Shown piece by piece: positions 53,343 to 63,854 of a DNA stretch of 64,000 bases. The notes beneath the pieces are model-generated. The model was not told the origin of the DNA and made no database searches. It saw nothing but the letters and a program-made list of their open reading frames with translations. Positions within the stretch are counted from its first letter, which is position 1. The number at the start of each line of letters is the position of its first letter. Where the stretch lies: assembly GCF_013033965.1 (NCBI RefSeq), contig NZ_WQFE01000004.1, positions 310,001 to 374,000 of the forward strand. Reading direction: 5' to 3'. The stretch comes from Ruegeria atlantica (lineage in GTDB: Bacteria; Pseudomonadota; Alphaproteobacteria; Rhodobacterales; Rhodobacteraceae). The position numbers and the translations under genes are program-made.

Positions 53343-53759
53343 TTAGCGGTATTCCGTGCTCATTTCATAGGATTTTCTGGGACCCGAGACGATCCAGCGC
53401 ACGGTCCAGACCGGCCACGCCGAAAAATCGTAGATTGCATCATAGCTGTCAGGCGGGCAATCGTGGTGGTCAGACGCATGTGCCTGCCCTAGCTCCAGCC
53501 GATGAAAATAGCGATCGTCGTCAAAGTGAATGGCAATCGCATCGCCCGCCGCGTGCCACAGATATCTGCGCGTGCCTGTCATCTCGGCCTGCCCCGGCAC
53601 ACGCAACGTGACTTCTTCGTCATAGATCAAGCCTTCTTCAGTCGGTCGCAGAACTGCCTGACCATTGGCCTGCACCACCTGCCCCGCCTGCGCATCCAGA
53701 ATGGTCCGGGTCAGGGTCCAACGGCCTTCAAAATCCGAGAGACTGTGCGGCAGGTTCAT
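53343..53759 (-). CDS. DUF6314-family protein
   Basis: A 138-aa soluble protein with LSDFEGRWTLTRTILD at the start, GLIYDEEVTLRVPG, RRYLWHAAGDAIAIHFDDDRYFHRLEL and CPPDSYDAIYDFSAWPVWTVRWIVSGPRKSY. These match the DUF6314 pattern, a lipocalin-like beta-barrel of unknown role. It overlaps the preceding gene by 4 bases (ATGA) and is followed by bioY on the same strand. Confidence 0.82.
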   Translation of the reverse strand: MNLPHSLSDFEGRWTLTRTILDAQAGQVVQANGQAVLRPTEEGLIYDEEVTLRVPGQAEMTGTRRYLWHAAGDAIAIHFDDDRYFHRLELGQAHASDHHDCPPDSYDAIYDFSAWPVWTVRWIVSGPRKSYEMSTEYR

Positions 53760-54088
53760 TCGGCAAATGTCCCGTCGGTTATACCCCCGTTATCATCCAC
53801 GAACCGGATTACATACCCGCTTTGCTGTACGTCATAGCAGGCCCAAAGGTCAGAGGGCGGCCAGAGCGAGCAATAGCGATCCTCGCGCACCGCCCATCGC
53901 CCGGCGCTGGGTCTTCCCGAAAAATACTGCGTCAGCATCGTATCGTCGAAGGTTTGCCAGACACCTTCCCCGTAATCGAGCTTTTGTCCGCTCAACGCCT
54001 CCAGAATTTCATCCCCCGTCAGCGTTCTGAATTCTTCAGCTGCCAGAAAACCGGGCCACAGGGCCAAAATCAGGGCAAACCGTCTCAT
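53756..54088 (-). CDS. Small secreted protein of unknown function
   Basis: A 110-aa protein with a signal peptide (RRFALILALWPGFLAAEE) and a mature part with LTGDEILEALSGQKLDYGEGVWQTF, then RYCSLWPPSDLWACYDVQQSG holding two cysteines that probably form a disulfide. This resembles Rhodobacteraceae periplasmic proteins of unknown function. The ATG at 54088 fits the signal peptide; the longer reading does not. It is translationally coupled to the DUF6314 gene and divergent from purB. Confidence 0.75.
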   Translation of the reverse strand: MRRFALILALWPGFLAAEEFRTLTGDEILEALSGQKLDYGEGVWQTFDDTMLTQYFSGRPSAGRWAVREDRYCSLWPPSDLWACYDVQQSGYVIRFVDDNGGITDGTFAE

Positions 54089-54177
54089 CTTTACACTCGC
54101 GCCTTGTTCCTTTGCGTGCGCGGGTTTAAACCCCGCCGCAACGCCTCCTGCCAAATCACAATAAGGTGCCGCCGCCA

Positions 54178-55482
54178 ATGATTCCACGCTATTCCCGCCC
54201 CGATATGGTCGCCATCTGGTCGCCCGAATCCAAGTTCCGCATCTGGTACGAGATCGAGGCCCATGCCTGCGACGCCATGGCGGATCTGGGAGTGATCCCG
54301 CGCGAGAATGCCGAGGCGGTCTGGAAGGCCAAGGACGTCGAATTCGATGTGGCCCGCATTGATGAGATCGAGGCGGTTACCAAACACGACGTCATCGCGT
54401 TCCTGACCCATCTGGCCGAACATGTCGGCAGTGAAGAGGCGCGTTTTGTGCATCAGGGCATGACTTCTTCGGACGTGCTGGACACTTGTTTCAACGTGCA
54501 GTTGACCCGCGCCGCCGACCTGCTGATCGCCGACCTCGAAGGTCTGCTGGCAGCCTTGAAGCGCCGCGCGATCGAACACAAGGACACCGTCCGCATCGGC
54601 CGCAGCCACGGTATCCATGCTGAACCGACAACGATGGGCCTGACCTTTGCCCGGTTCTACGCCGAGATGGACCGCAACCTGTCCCGCATGCGCGACGCCC
54701 GCGCTGAAATCGCCACTGGCGCGATCAGCGGCGCGGTTGGCACATTCGCCAATGTTGACCCACGTGTGGAAGAGCATGTCTGCGACCAGCTGGGTCTGGT
54801 GCCCGAGCCGATCAGCACCCAGGTCATCCCGCGTGACCGCCACGCGGCATTCTTTGCAACACTGGGTGTCATTGCCAGTAGCATCGAAAACATCGCCATT
54901 GAAATTCGCCACATGCAGCGGACAGAGGTGCTGGAGGGAGCCGAGTTCTTCTCGATGGGTCAGAAAGGCTCCTCGGCCATGCCCCACAAGAAGAACCCAG
55001 TACTGACCGAAAACCTGACCGGGCTGGCCCGCATGGTGCGCGCGGCGGTGATCCCGGCGATGGAGAACGTGGCGCTGTGGCATGAACGCGATATCTCGCA
55101 TTCCTCCGTTGAACGGATGATCGGGCCGGACGCCACGATCACACTGGATTTTGCGCTGGCCCGACTGACCGGCGTGATCGACAAGATGCTGATCTTCCCC
55201 GAGAACATGATGGAGAACATGAACAAGTTCCCCGGCCTGGTGATGAGCCAACGGGTTCTGCTGGCGCTGACACAAGCAGGTGTCAGCCGTGAAGATGCGT
55301 ATTCCATGGTTCAACGCAACGCGTTGAAAGTTTGGGAACACCGCACCGATTTCAAAGAGGAATTGCTGGCAGACCCTGATGTCACCGCCGCGCTGAGCCC
55401 AGCCGAGATCGAAGAGAAATTCGACCTTGGCTATCACACCAAGCACGTCGATACGATCTTCGCTCGCGTGTTCGGCGAATAA
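54178..55482 (+). CDS. purB: Adenylosuccinate lyase
   Basis: A 434-aa PurB acting twice in purine synthesis (SAICAR to AICAR, and adenylosuccinate to AMP). It has the fumarase-superfamily signature GSSAMPHKKNP (about residues 264-274) with the catalytic Ser loop, RSHGIHAEPTTMG, MTSSDVLDTCFNVQL and DISHSSVERMI. The ATG at 54178 begins the conserved MIPRYSRPDM. A strong terminator follows. The length is normal. Confidence 0.97.
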   Translation: MIPRYSRPDMVAIWSPESKFRIWYEIEAHACDAMADLGVIPRENAEAVWKAKDVEFDVARIDEIEAVTKHDVIAFLTHLAEHVGSEEARFVHQGMTSSDVLDTCFNVQLTRAADLLIADLEGLLAALKRRAIEHKDTVRIGRSHGIHAEPTTMGLTFARFYAEMDRNLSRMRDARAEIATGAISGAVGTFANVDPRVEEHVCDQLGLVPEPISTQVIPRDRHAAFFATLGVIASSIENIAIEIRHMQRTEVLEGAEFFSMGQKGSSAMPHKKNPVLTENLTGLARMVRAAVIPAMENVALWHERDISHSSVERMIGPDATITLDFALARLTGVIDKMLIFPENMMENMNKFPGLVMSQRVLLALTQAGVSREDAYSMVQRNALKVWEHRTDFKEELLADPDVTAALSPAEIEEKFDLGYHTKHVDTIFARVFGE

Positions 55483-55505
55483 ACCACGAATGATAAAACA
55501 GTTCG

Positions 55506-55546
55506 CAGGGCCCGGTTCGCATGACGTGAACCGGGCCCTGCCTTTT
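55506..55546 (+). terminator. Strong intrinsic terminator after purB
   Basis: A perfect 13-bp stem CAGGGCCCGGTTC / GAACCGGGCCCTG with a 9-base loop is followed by CCTTTTT. It is the longest terminator stem in the window. Confidence 0.93.
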
Positions 55547-55604
55547 TGCCAGACAGGCGAAAACAGGCTATGATGCCTGCGTATGTCCGGACAGGAGAAA
55601 CACG

Positions 55605-55757
55605 ATGATCCGTACTTTAGTTTGCGCTTTGGCTCTTAGTTGTTCAGCGTCTGTTGCATTGGCCTGCAGTGGTCACTCCAAGCAAACCCAGTCCTGCGCG
55701 CCCGGTACAGTTTGGGATGCTGAAGCCCAAACTTGCGCCAAAACTACAAACAGCTGA
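55605..55757 (+). CDS. Tiny secreted protein with a Cys-bounded motif
   Basis: A 50-aa protein too short for most gene callers. It has a signal peptide (RTLVCALALSCSASVALA) and a mature part of about 30 residues with cysteines and the segment CAPGTVWDAEAQTC. The ribosome site AGGAG is 7 bases before the ATG. The same Cys-x2-Gly-x-Val-aromatic-Asp-x2-Ala-x2-Cys pattern occurs as CLFGRVYDKDAGRC in the next gene (55862), suggesting a shared small fold or common origin. Confidence 0.7.
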   Translation: MIRTLVCALALSCSASVALACSGHSKQTQSCAPGTVWDAEAQTCAKTTNS

Positions 55758-55861
55758 GAAAAAACTTTCCTATTCGTGAATAAATGCGAGCCTTCGGTTG
55801 TTAGCTTTTGAGAAGATCGCACTATGCTTTCTGAGAGCAGCCCAGACAACGGAGTAGGAAA

Positions 55862-56404
55862 ATGCGCCTAGTACTCGCTTCAGCCATCGCCCTTCAGGCA
55901 TTTGCATTCGCGCCGGTCGCACTTGCCGCCGGTGGCGGTGACAGTAGCCCGCCAAAGCCGACCAACACGACCAAGAAATGTCTGTTCGGTCGCGTCTATG
56001 ACAAAGACGCCGGACGGTGCGTGAAGCCCAACCAGACCAACTTTACCCAAGATGAGCTGTATGACGCCGTGCGCGAGCTGGCCTATGACGGACAGCTCGA
56101 AAACGCACAGGACATCCTGCGCATCATGGATCAGGATGACGATCGCGTTTTGACCTACTGGGGTTTCACTTACCGCAAATTAGGCGAGCTTGAGCTGGCG
56201 AATGCCTTCTATTCGAACGCCATTGAGGCGAATCCCGACAACATTCTAGCGCGCAGCTACATGGGTCAGGGCTTTGTCACCGAAGGCAAAACCGACCTTG
56301 CCATCGCTCAGTGGCGCGAGATCAAGGCCCGCGGTGGTGAAGGCACCTGGGCCGAAGCCTCCCTGCGCGAGGCGATCCGCACCGGGCTGACTTACAACTA
56401 CTAA
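55862..56404 (+). CDS. Secreted TPR-repeat protein
   Basis: A 180-aa periplasmic protein: a signal peptide (RLVLASAIALQAFAFAPVALA), a Pro/Thr linker, the motif CLFGRVYDKDAGRC (about residues 40-53), then two to three TPR-like helical repeats (YDAVRELAYDGQLENAQDILRIMD, YWGFTYRKLGELELANAFYSNAIEANPDN, MGQGFVTEGKTDLAIAQWREI). TPRs mediate protein contacts; the partner is unknown. It is 104 bases after the tiny secreted protein with the same Cys motif. Confidence 0.85.
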   Translation: MRLVLASAIALQAFAFAPVALAAGGGDSSPPKPTNTTKKCLFGRVYDKDAGRCVKPNQTNFTQDELYDAVRELAYDGQLENAQDILRIMDQDDDRVLTYWGFTYRKLGELELANAFYSNAIEANPDNILARSYMGQGFVTEGKTDLAIAQWREIKARGGEGTWAEASLREAIRTGLTYNY

Positions 56405-56472
56405 GCTTCAACCTTTCTTTACCCGACTCTCCGTAATCTGCCTGTGGAACAGAATCTTGGCACCACAGGCAG

Positions 56473-57561
56473 ATGCAGGACACAAACTCTTTGGTACAAT
56501 TGGCACCGGGCACATCGGCGCCCGTCGCCGACGCGCAGGACGACGCGCCCCGCGTCGTGCCCAAGGCGCTTAGCAGCCGACAAAAGGCAGCCGTCGTTGT
56601 GCGCCTCTTGTTGAATGAAGGCGCGGATATCCCTCTAGAAGAACTGCCCGATGTGTTGCAGGAAAAGCTGACGCACCAGCTTGGGCAAATGGGACTTGTG
56701 GATCGCGTCACGCTGGCGTCCGTCGCACATGAATTTGCCGAAGCACTGGACAGTATCGGCCTTTCTTTTCCACATGGGTTGGCCGGCGCTTTGGATGCAG
56801 TCAGCGACAGGATTGCACCGGCAACAGCGGCCAGGTTGCGCAAGGAAGCTGGCGTACGGCAGATCGGCGACCCGTGGCAACGTTTGCGCGAGGTTCCGAC
56901 GGAAGATCTGGCTGCCATCGCACAAGCTGAAAGTACTGAAATTGCCGCAGTTATGCTGTCCAAGCTGGAAACAGCAAATGCGGCGCAGCTTTTGGGCCAC
57001 CTGCCCGGGCCGGTGGCGCGCCGTATCACATATGCCGTGTCCAAGACGGCCAACATCACACCCGAAGCTGTTGAACGGATTGGCTGGTCGCTGGCTGCTC
57101 AACTTGACCGGCGCCCGGCCACGGCTTTTGCGGATGGCCCCGGCGTGCGCGTGGGCGCGATACTAAATCAGTCCGCAGCCGCAACGCGCGACGGGCTTTT
57201 GACAGCGCTGGATGAGGAAGACACCGATTTTGCGGCCCTTGTGCGCCAGTCGATTTTCACCTTCGCCCATATCCCCTCGCGCATTCTACCGAGAGACGTG
57301 CCAGCGATTCTGCGTGGCGTGGAACAGGCGGACCTTGTAACTGCGCTGGCCGGTGCCCAGGCCGAAGATGACAAAACCGCAGTCGAGTTCCTGTTGTCCA
57401 ACATGTCGACCCGCATGGCCGACAACCTGCGCGAAGAGATAAATGAACGCGGCAAGATGAAACTGTCCGAAGCCGAAGACGCAATGACGCTTGTCGTTAG
57501 CGCAATTCGCAACCTTGTCGCTGACGGCGCAATAGTGCTGATCGAAGAAGACAGCGAATAG
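56473..57561 (+). CDS. FliG-like protein (flagellar motor switch family), orphan
   Basis: A 362-aa protein with FliG architecture: an N-terminal domain (LSSRQKAAVVVRLLLNEGADIPLEEL), a middle domain (IAQAESTEIAAVMLSKLETANAAQLLGHLPGPV, aligned to the EHPQT region but without an exact EHPQT motif), and a C-terminal motor domain (VRQSIFTFAHIPSRILPRDVPAILRGVEQADLVTALAGA, LLSNMSTRMADNLREEINERGKMKLSEAEDAM). No other flagellar gene is nearby. It may be the true FliG encoded apart from the main cluster, or a divergent paralogue. Confidence 0.8.
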   Translation: MQDTNSLVQLAPGTSAPVADAQDDAPRVVPKALSSRQKAAVVVRLLLNEGADIPLEELPDVLQEKLTHQLGQMGLVDRVTLASVAHEFAEALDSIGLSFPHGLAGALDAVSDRIAPATAARLRKEAGVRQIGDPWQRLREVPTEDLAAIAQAESTEIAAVMLSKLETANAAQLLGHLPGPVARRITYAVSKTANITPEAVERIGWSLAAQLDRRPATAFADGPGVRVGAILNQSAAATRDGLLTALDEEDTDFAALVRQSIFTFAHIPSRILPRDVPAILRGVEQADLVTALAGAQAEDDKTAVEFLLSNMSTRMADNLREEINERGKMKLSEAEDAMTLVVSAIRNLVADGAIVLIEEDSE

Positions 57562-57680
57562 TAACGCATAACCGCGTTCTGGCGGGGGGGGCAGCAAGGC
57601 TTTGGTTTGCAACGCTTGTGGTTGCGGTTTCGGCCTTGTATGTCTGGCCGGCAAATCGCAACAGCCGGTGAGACCTATTC

Positions 57681-58604
57681 ATGCCCGTCGAAAAGTCGGA
57701 ACTAAGCCGCGCAGAGCTTAGAAAATACTACATCACTGGATTGTTCATGAAGGGCGTTATTGGGGGCATGCGTTTGCTGCCCTACGAAACACGCCTGGCC
57801 ACAATGGGTGCGCTCGCACGTGGGCTTTCGCCGTTGATCGGCTTTACCAAACGCGTGCGCAACAATCTGAAACTGACCTGCCCAGACCTGCCAGAGGCAG
57901 AGGTCAAAAGGATCTGCAGCGCCGTCCCTGACAATGCCGGCCGCGCAATCATGGAGCATTTTTCGCCAGAAGGTTTCACCGCACGTCAACGCTCCGCAAA
58001 GGTAAGCGGCTCGGGTGTCGCGGCGTTTGATACCGCTGTAGCCGAAGGGCGGCCCATCATGATGATCACTGCGCATTTCGGTCACTATCTGGCCGCGCGC
58101 ATTGCGCTGCAGGAACGCAGCGGCCAACCGATCGGGTGCCTTTATCGCCGCATGGCGAACCCCTACTTCAACGACCTGTATGTCGAGGCGTTCCATAAAA
58201 CCGGTTCGCCAATGTTCGAACAAGGCCGTCGCGGAATGGTGGAGATGGTGCGCTCGCTCAAGAAAAGTGGGATCATCGCGATCGTGTCCGATCTGCATGC
58301 ACATGGCGGTGAAGAACTGACCTTCTTTGGAAAGCCCGCCGTGACCTCGGTGCTAAACGCCGAACTGGCCATGAAGTACAATGCCGTCCTGATCCCGTGC
58401 TACGCGGTGCGGCAACCCAACGGTGTGGACTTTGAAATCGTGCTGCACGATCCGGTACCGCACACGGACCCCAAGACCATGACCCAGTTCACCAATGATG
58501 ATCTTGAGGCCATGGTAAGACAGCATATGGGCCAGTGGTTCTGGATCCACCGCCGCTGGAAAGCCTGGAACGGTCTGGGCGTTCAGCCCGATGATATGCC
58601 CTGA
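57681..58604 (+). CDS. LpxL/HtrB-family acyltransferase-like protein
   Basis: A 307-aa protein of the lysophospholipid/lipid A acyltransferase family: VRNNLKLTCPDLPEAEVKRI, GRPIMMITAHFGHYLAARIAL, PIGCLYRRMANPYFNDLYVEAF, EQGRRGMVEMVRSLKKSGIIAIVSD, and the C-terminal QWFWIHRRWKAW. The usual HX4(D/E) catalytic box is HFGHYL here: the acidic residue is replaced by Leu, so activity or mechanism may differ. It probably acts at the inner membrane on lipid A or an aminolipid. It lies 119 bases after the FliG-like gene. Confidence 0.82.
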   Translation: MPVEKSELSRAELRKYYITGLFMKGVIGGMRLLPYETRLATMGALARGLSPLIGFTKRVRNNLKLTCPDLPEAEVKRICSAVPDNAGRAIMEHFSPEGFTARQRSAKVSGSGVAAFDTAVAEGRPIMMITAHFGHYLAARIALQERSGQPIGCLYRRMANPYFNDLYVEAFHKTGSPMFEQGRRGMVEMVRSLKKSGIIAIVSDLHAHGGEELTFFGKPAVTSVLNAELAMKYNAVLIPCYAVRQPNGVDFEIVLHDPVPHTDPKTMTQFTNDDLEAMVRQHMGQWFWIHRRWKAWNGLGVQPDDMP

Positions 58605-59306
58605 TTACTTGACCCTCGCGGCAGCCACGATCGGGCCATGCCCTGCCCTTTGCACCAGCACAACAGCGGGCAGGTCGGGTTCCACTGTCACCGAAAACGC
58701 CTGAGGCGCGACGCCGTCCCATTGGCCTGCGACATGCCAGGCTTCGACAACATTGGCATAGTCCAACTCGTGCCCGGCCAGCTCTCCGCGCCGGATCGAG
58801 GCATGCCGCATCGGTGAATACTGAATGACGCGGATGTCGTAGGTCTCACCGGCCGGCAGTTCGACCGGTGTCACATCCACCGAGACGTCATCACCCGAAC
58901 GCACAGCCGTCACGGACGCTTGCGCGGCGGCCGTCAGGTGCGCGTCGATCAGGCGATCCAATTCTTGCGATTGTGCCCCAACCACGTCCTGCTGACCGTT
59001 CACCACCATCTGAGGCGTGTAGATCATCGACCGCCCGCCTTCCCGTGCATAGGCGCGCTGACGCCGGGTGTGATCCGGGTCGGCGTATTCGTCTTTCCAC
59101 CCGATGTAATCCCAATAATCGACATGCAGCGCGAGACCGATCACATCATCCCGTTTGGCCAATTCATGCATGATCTGATCAGCCGGCGGGCAGGACGAAC
59201 AGCCCTGAGAAGTAAACAGTTCAACCACAACCGGATCCCCCTCGGCCATGGCAGCAGTGGATAGAAACAGGGAAGTAAGCGCTGTTGCGCGAAGGGATCT
59301 GAACAT
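58605..59306 (-). CDS. Secreted DUF1223 protein (thioredoxin-like fold)
   Basis: A 233-aa DUF1223 protein with a signal peptide (LRATALTSLFLSTAAMA). The core VVVELFTSQGCSSCPPADQIMHEL carries a CSSC pair in a thioredoxin-like setting, then HVDYWDYIGWKDEYADPDHTRRQRAYA and MIYTPQMVVNGQQDVVG, typical of the family. A redox role in the periplasm is likely, but substrates are unknown. It converges with the acyltransferase gene; the stops are adjacent. Confidence 0.92.
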   Translation of the reverse strand: MFRSLRATALTSLFLSTAAMAEGDPVVVELFTSQGCSSCPPADQIMHELAKRDDVIGLALHVDYWDYIGWKDEYADPDHTRRQRAYAREGGRSMIYTPQMVVNGQQDVVGAQSQELDRLIDAHLTAAAQASVTAVRSGDDVSVDVTPVELPAGETYDIRVIQYSPMRHASIRRGELAGHELDYANVVEAWHVAGQWDGVAPQAFSVTVEPDLPAVVLVQRAGHGPIVAAARVK

Positions 59307-59537
59307 TACGGGTCTCGGGCCTTTGGCTGGGTGTACTGCCCGGTTTAAACGGAAGCCCGTTCAACCTCCAATCAACGTTTCTTGAGACACGTGGCCAACG
59401 TTACCCTTACAATTTGTGTGCAATGGTATACATAACTCAGCAAGCACACCGCCTTGGTCCTTGAATCAAAGGCTTTGGTGATGCAGATAACTACTAGCGA
59501 ATCCCGGGACCTAAGTCATTTCAGAGGGAGGCCACAG

Positions 59538-62228
<2,691 letters not shown>

Positions 62229-62234
62229 AACAAC

Positions 62235-62266
62235 AAAGCCCCGGCCAACGCGCCGGGGCTTTTTCC
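62235..62266 (+). terminator. Intrinsic terminator after acnA
   Basis: A perfect 11-bp stem AAAGCCCCGGC / GCCGGGGCTTT with a 6-base loop extends into a T-run, 6 bases after the acnA stop. Confidence 0.92.
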
Positions 62267-62335
62267 TAGGCCAGTGTCACAGACGCAAAGATAGAGCGCG
62301 TGCCGCAGGCACGCTCCGCTAAGCAACGGCTCGGG

Positions 62336-62872
62336 TTACTGCCCGGCTTTTTCCAGGGCCGGGCGCAGCGTGCTTTCGATCACACGCTGCGTGATCGGGC
62401 CGGCAAAGCGCAGAATGATCGTGCCTTCTCCGTCGATCACATAGGTTTCCGGAACACCGTACAGACCCCAGTCCAGCGCCATGCGCCCCTGCTCATCCCG
62501 ACCGATGGCCACGTAGGGATCGCCGAGTTCGCTCAGAAAAGCTTCGGCATTGTTCAATTGATCTTTGTAATTGATGCCATAGACCGGGATGCCCTCTTCA
62601 GACAGCGCCTCAAGGTTGGGATGCTCGGCCCGGCAGGGTGCACACCAGCTGGCCCAATAGTTGACCAGCTTGACCTCACCATCACGCAGAGTGGCATCGT
62701 CGAACATCGTCTTGCCCGGAAACTCGGTCAAGACAACCGGCGGCGCAGGCTGCCCTTCGCGCGCAGACGGCAAAGCGTTGGGGTCGTCGCGGAACATGCC
62801 AATGCCGGCCAAAACGGCGAACGCGCCGAAGATCAAGGGCGGCGCGACCATCAGGGGCGAGATTTTAGCCAT
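62336..62872 (-). CDS. ccmG: Cytochrome c maturation thiol:disulfide interchange protein
   Basis: A 178-aa DsbE/CcmG protein: an N-terminal membrane anchor (about residues 7-27), then a periplasmic thioredoxin-like domain with the active site WASWCAPCRAEHP (Cys77, Cys80) and the GVPETYVIDGEG cis-Pro loop. It keeps apocytochrome c cysteines or CcmH reduced. It overlaps ccmD by 8 bases and is the last ccm gene seen on this strand. Confidence 0.95.
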   Translation of the reverse strand: MAKISPLMVAPPLIFGAFAVLAGIGMFRDDPNALPSAREGQPAPPVVLTEFPGKTMFDDATLRDGEVKLVNYWASWCAPCRAEHPNLEALSEEGIPVYGINYKDQLNNAEAFLSELGDPYVAIGRDEQGRMALDWGLYGVPETYVIDGEGTIILRFAGPITQRVIESTLRPALEKAGQ

Positions 62873-63023
62873 TGCGCGTCATCCTGTTTTCGACCTTTTC
62901 CATTTCCATTCGCACTTTGCGCCCGCGCATCACACTGAAAACGACAAGCGCGATTAAAAGCGCCAGCGAGGCTGCATAGGACCACAAAACCGCGTCGGCG
63001 TATTTTCCAAGATCAGGAATCAT
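62865..63023 (-). CDS. ccmD: Heme exporter protein D
   Basis: A 52-aa CcmD with one membrane helix (YADAVLWSYAASLALLIALVVF) and a basic, charged cytoplasmic tail (MRGRKVRMEMEKVENR). It supports release of holo-CcmE from the CcmABC exporter. It is found by context: the ATG at 63023 overlaps the ccmC stop by 4 bases, and its end overlaps ccmG. A longer frame upstream is a shadow of ccmC. Confidence 0.92.
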   Translation of the reverse strand: MIPDLGKYADAVLWSYAASLALLIALVVFSVMRGRKVRMEMEKVENRMTRNG

Positions 63024-63793
63024 CCGTTCAACCTTTCCCGCGCAAGCAGTGCTTTGATCCGTCGTGCCCGAATTTCTGTTCCCGTGCGATACAGAACCAA
63101 CGTAATGAACAGCAGCACAAATCCGATGATGCACAGCAGCAGTGGATAGAAATAAATGTTGCTGACTTTTTCTTCGGTATCCGCGCCGGTAACGGCTGCG
63201 GCACGCATCACGGACGCCCCCTGATGCAGCCCTTGGTTCCAAAAATTCACGGCATAGCGGCTGAGTAAGGCGAACACCGAGCCTACCAGGCACAGGACCG
63301 AGGTCAGATCGGCCGCCGTGTCGGAATCCTCGATCGCTTCCCACAAGGCGACGTAGCCCAGATAGAACAGGAACAGGATCAGGAAGGCGGTCAGGCGCGG
63401 ATCCCAGGCCCACCATGTGCCCCACATCGGTTGCCCCCATATCGCGCCGGTCGCCAGAGCGATCAGGGTCATCACGATACCAACCGGCGCTGCGGCCCGG
63501 GCAGCCAAAGCACTGACATGGTGACGCCGCACCAGCCAGACCAGCGAGGTTGCAAGCATCATCAGCCAGCAATTGATCGCCATCAATGCCGCGGGAACGT
63601 GAAGGTAGATGATCTTGACCGTCGAGCCCTGCTTGTAATCATCTGGCGTGAAGAAAAAGCCCCAGGTCAGCCCAACGACCAGACACAACAAGGAAGACAT
63701 CCAGAAGAACGGCAGAACCCGCTCGCTGGTCGCGAGGAATTTGCGCGGGTTGGCGTATTCCCAGAGGGTATTGGTTTTGGCTGCGATAGACAT
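63020..63793 (-). CDS. ccmC: Heme exporter / heme chaperone-loading protein C
   Basis: A 257-aa integral membrane protein with six helices. The tryptophan-rich heme-handling motif is GTWWAWDPRLTAFLILFLFYLGY, flanked by His residues (IYLHVPAALMAIN; the second is in NQGLHQGASV). It delivers heme to CcmE. The ATG at 63793 opens MSIAAKTNTLWEYANP. It forms an operon with ccmB before it and ccmD-ccmG after it. Confidence 0.96.
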   Translation of the reverse strand: MSIAAKTNTLWEYANPRKFLATSERVLPFFWMSSLLCLVVGLTWGFFFTPDDYKQGSTVKIIYLHVPAALMAINCWLMMLATSLVWLVRRHHVSALAARAAAPVGIVMTLIALATGAIWGQPMWGTWWAWDPRLTAFLILFLFYLGYVALWEAIEDSDTAADLTSVLCLVGSVFALLSRYAVNFWNQGLHQGASVMRAAAVTGADTEEKVSNIYFYPLLLCIIGFVLLFITLVLYRTGTEIRARRIKALLARERLNG

Positions 63794-63854
63794 GGGCTCT
63801 ATTTAGTCCGACTCGTGTTCGTTCACAATTGACATCAGTCAAACTGCGACTGCG

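Noticed and set aside
54091-55446. 451-aa minus-strand ORF opposite purB
   Set aside because: Antisense shadow of purB, whose family motifs are clear; the ORF has no start signal or family pattern.
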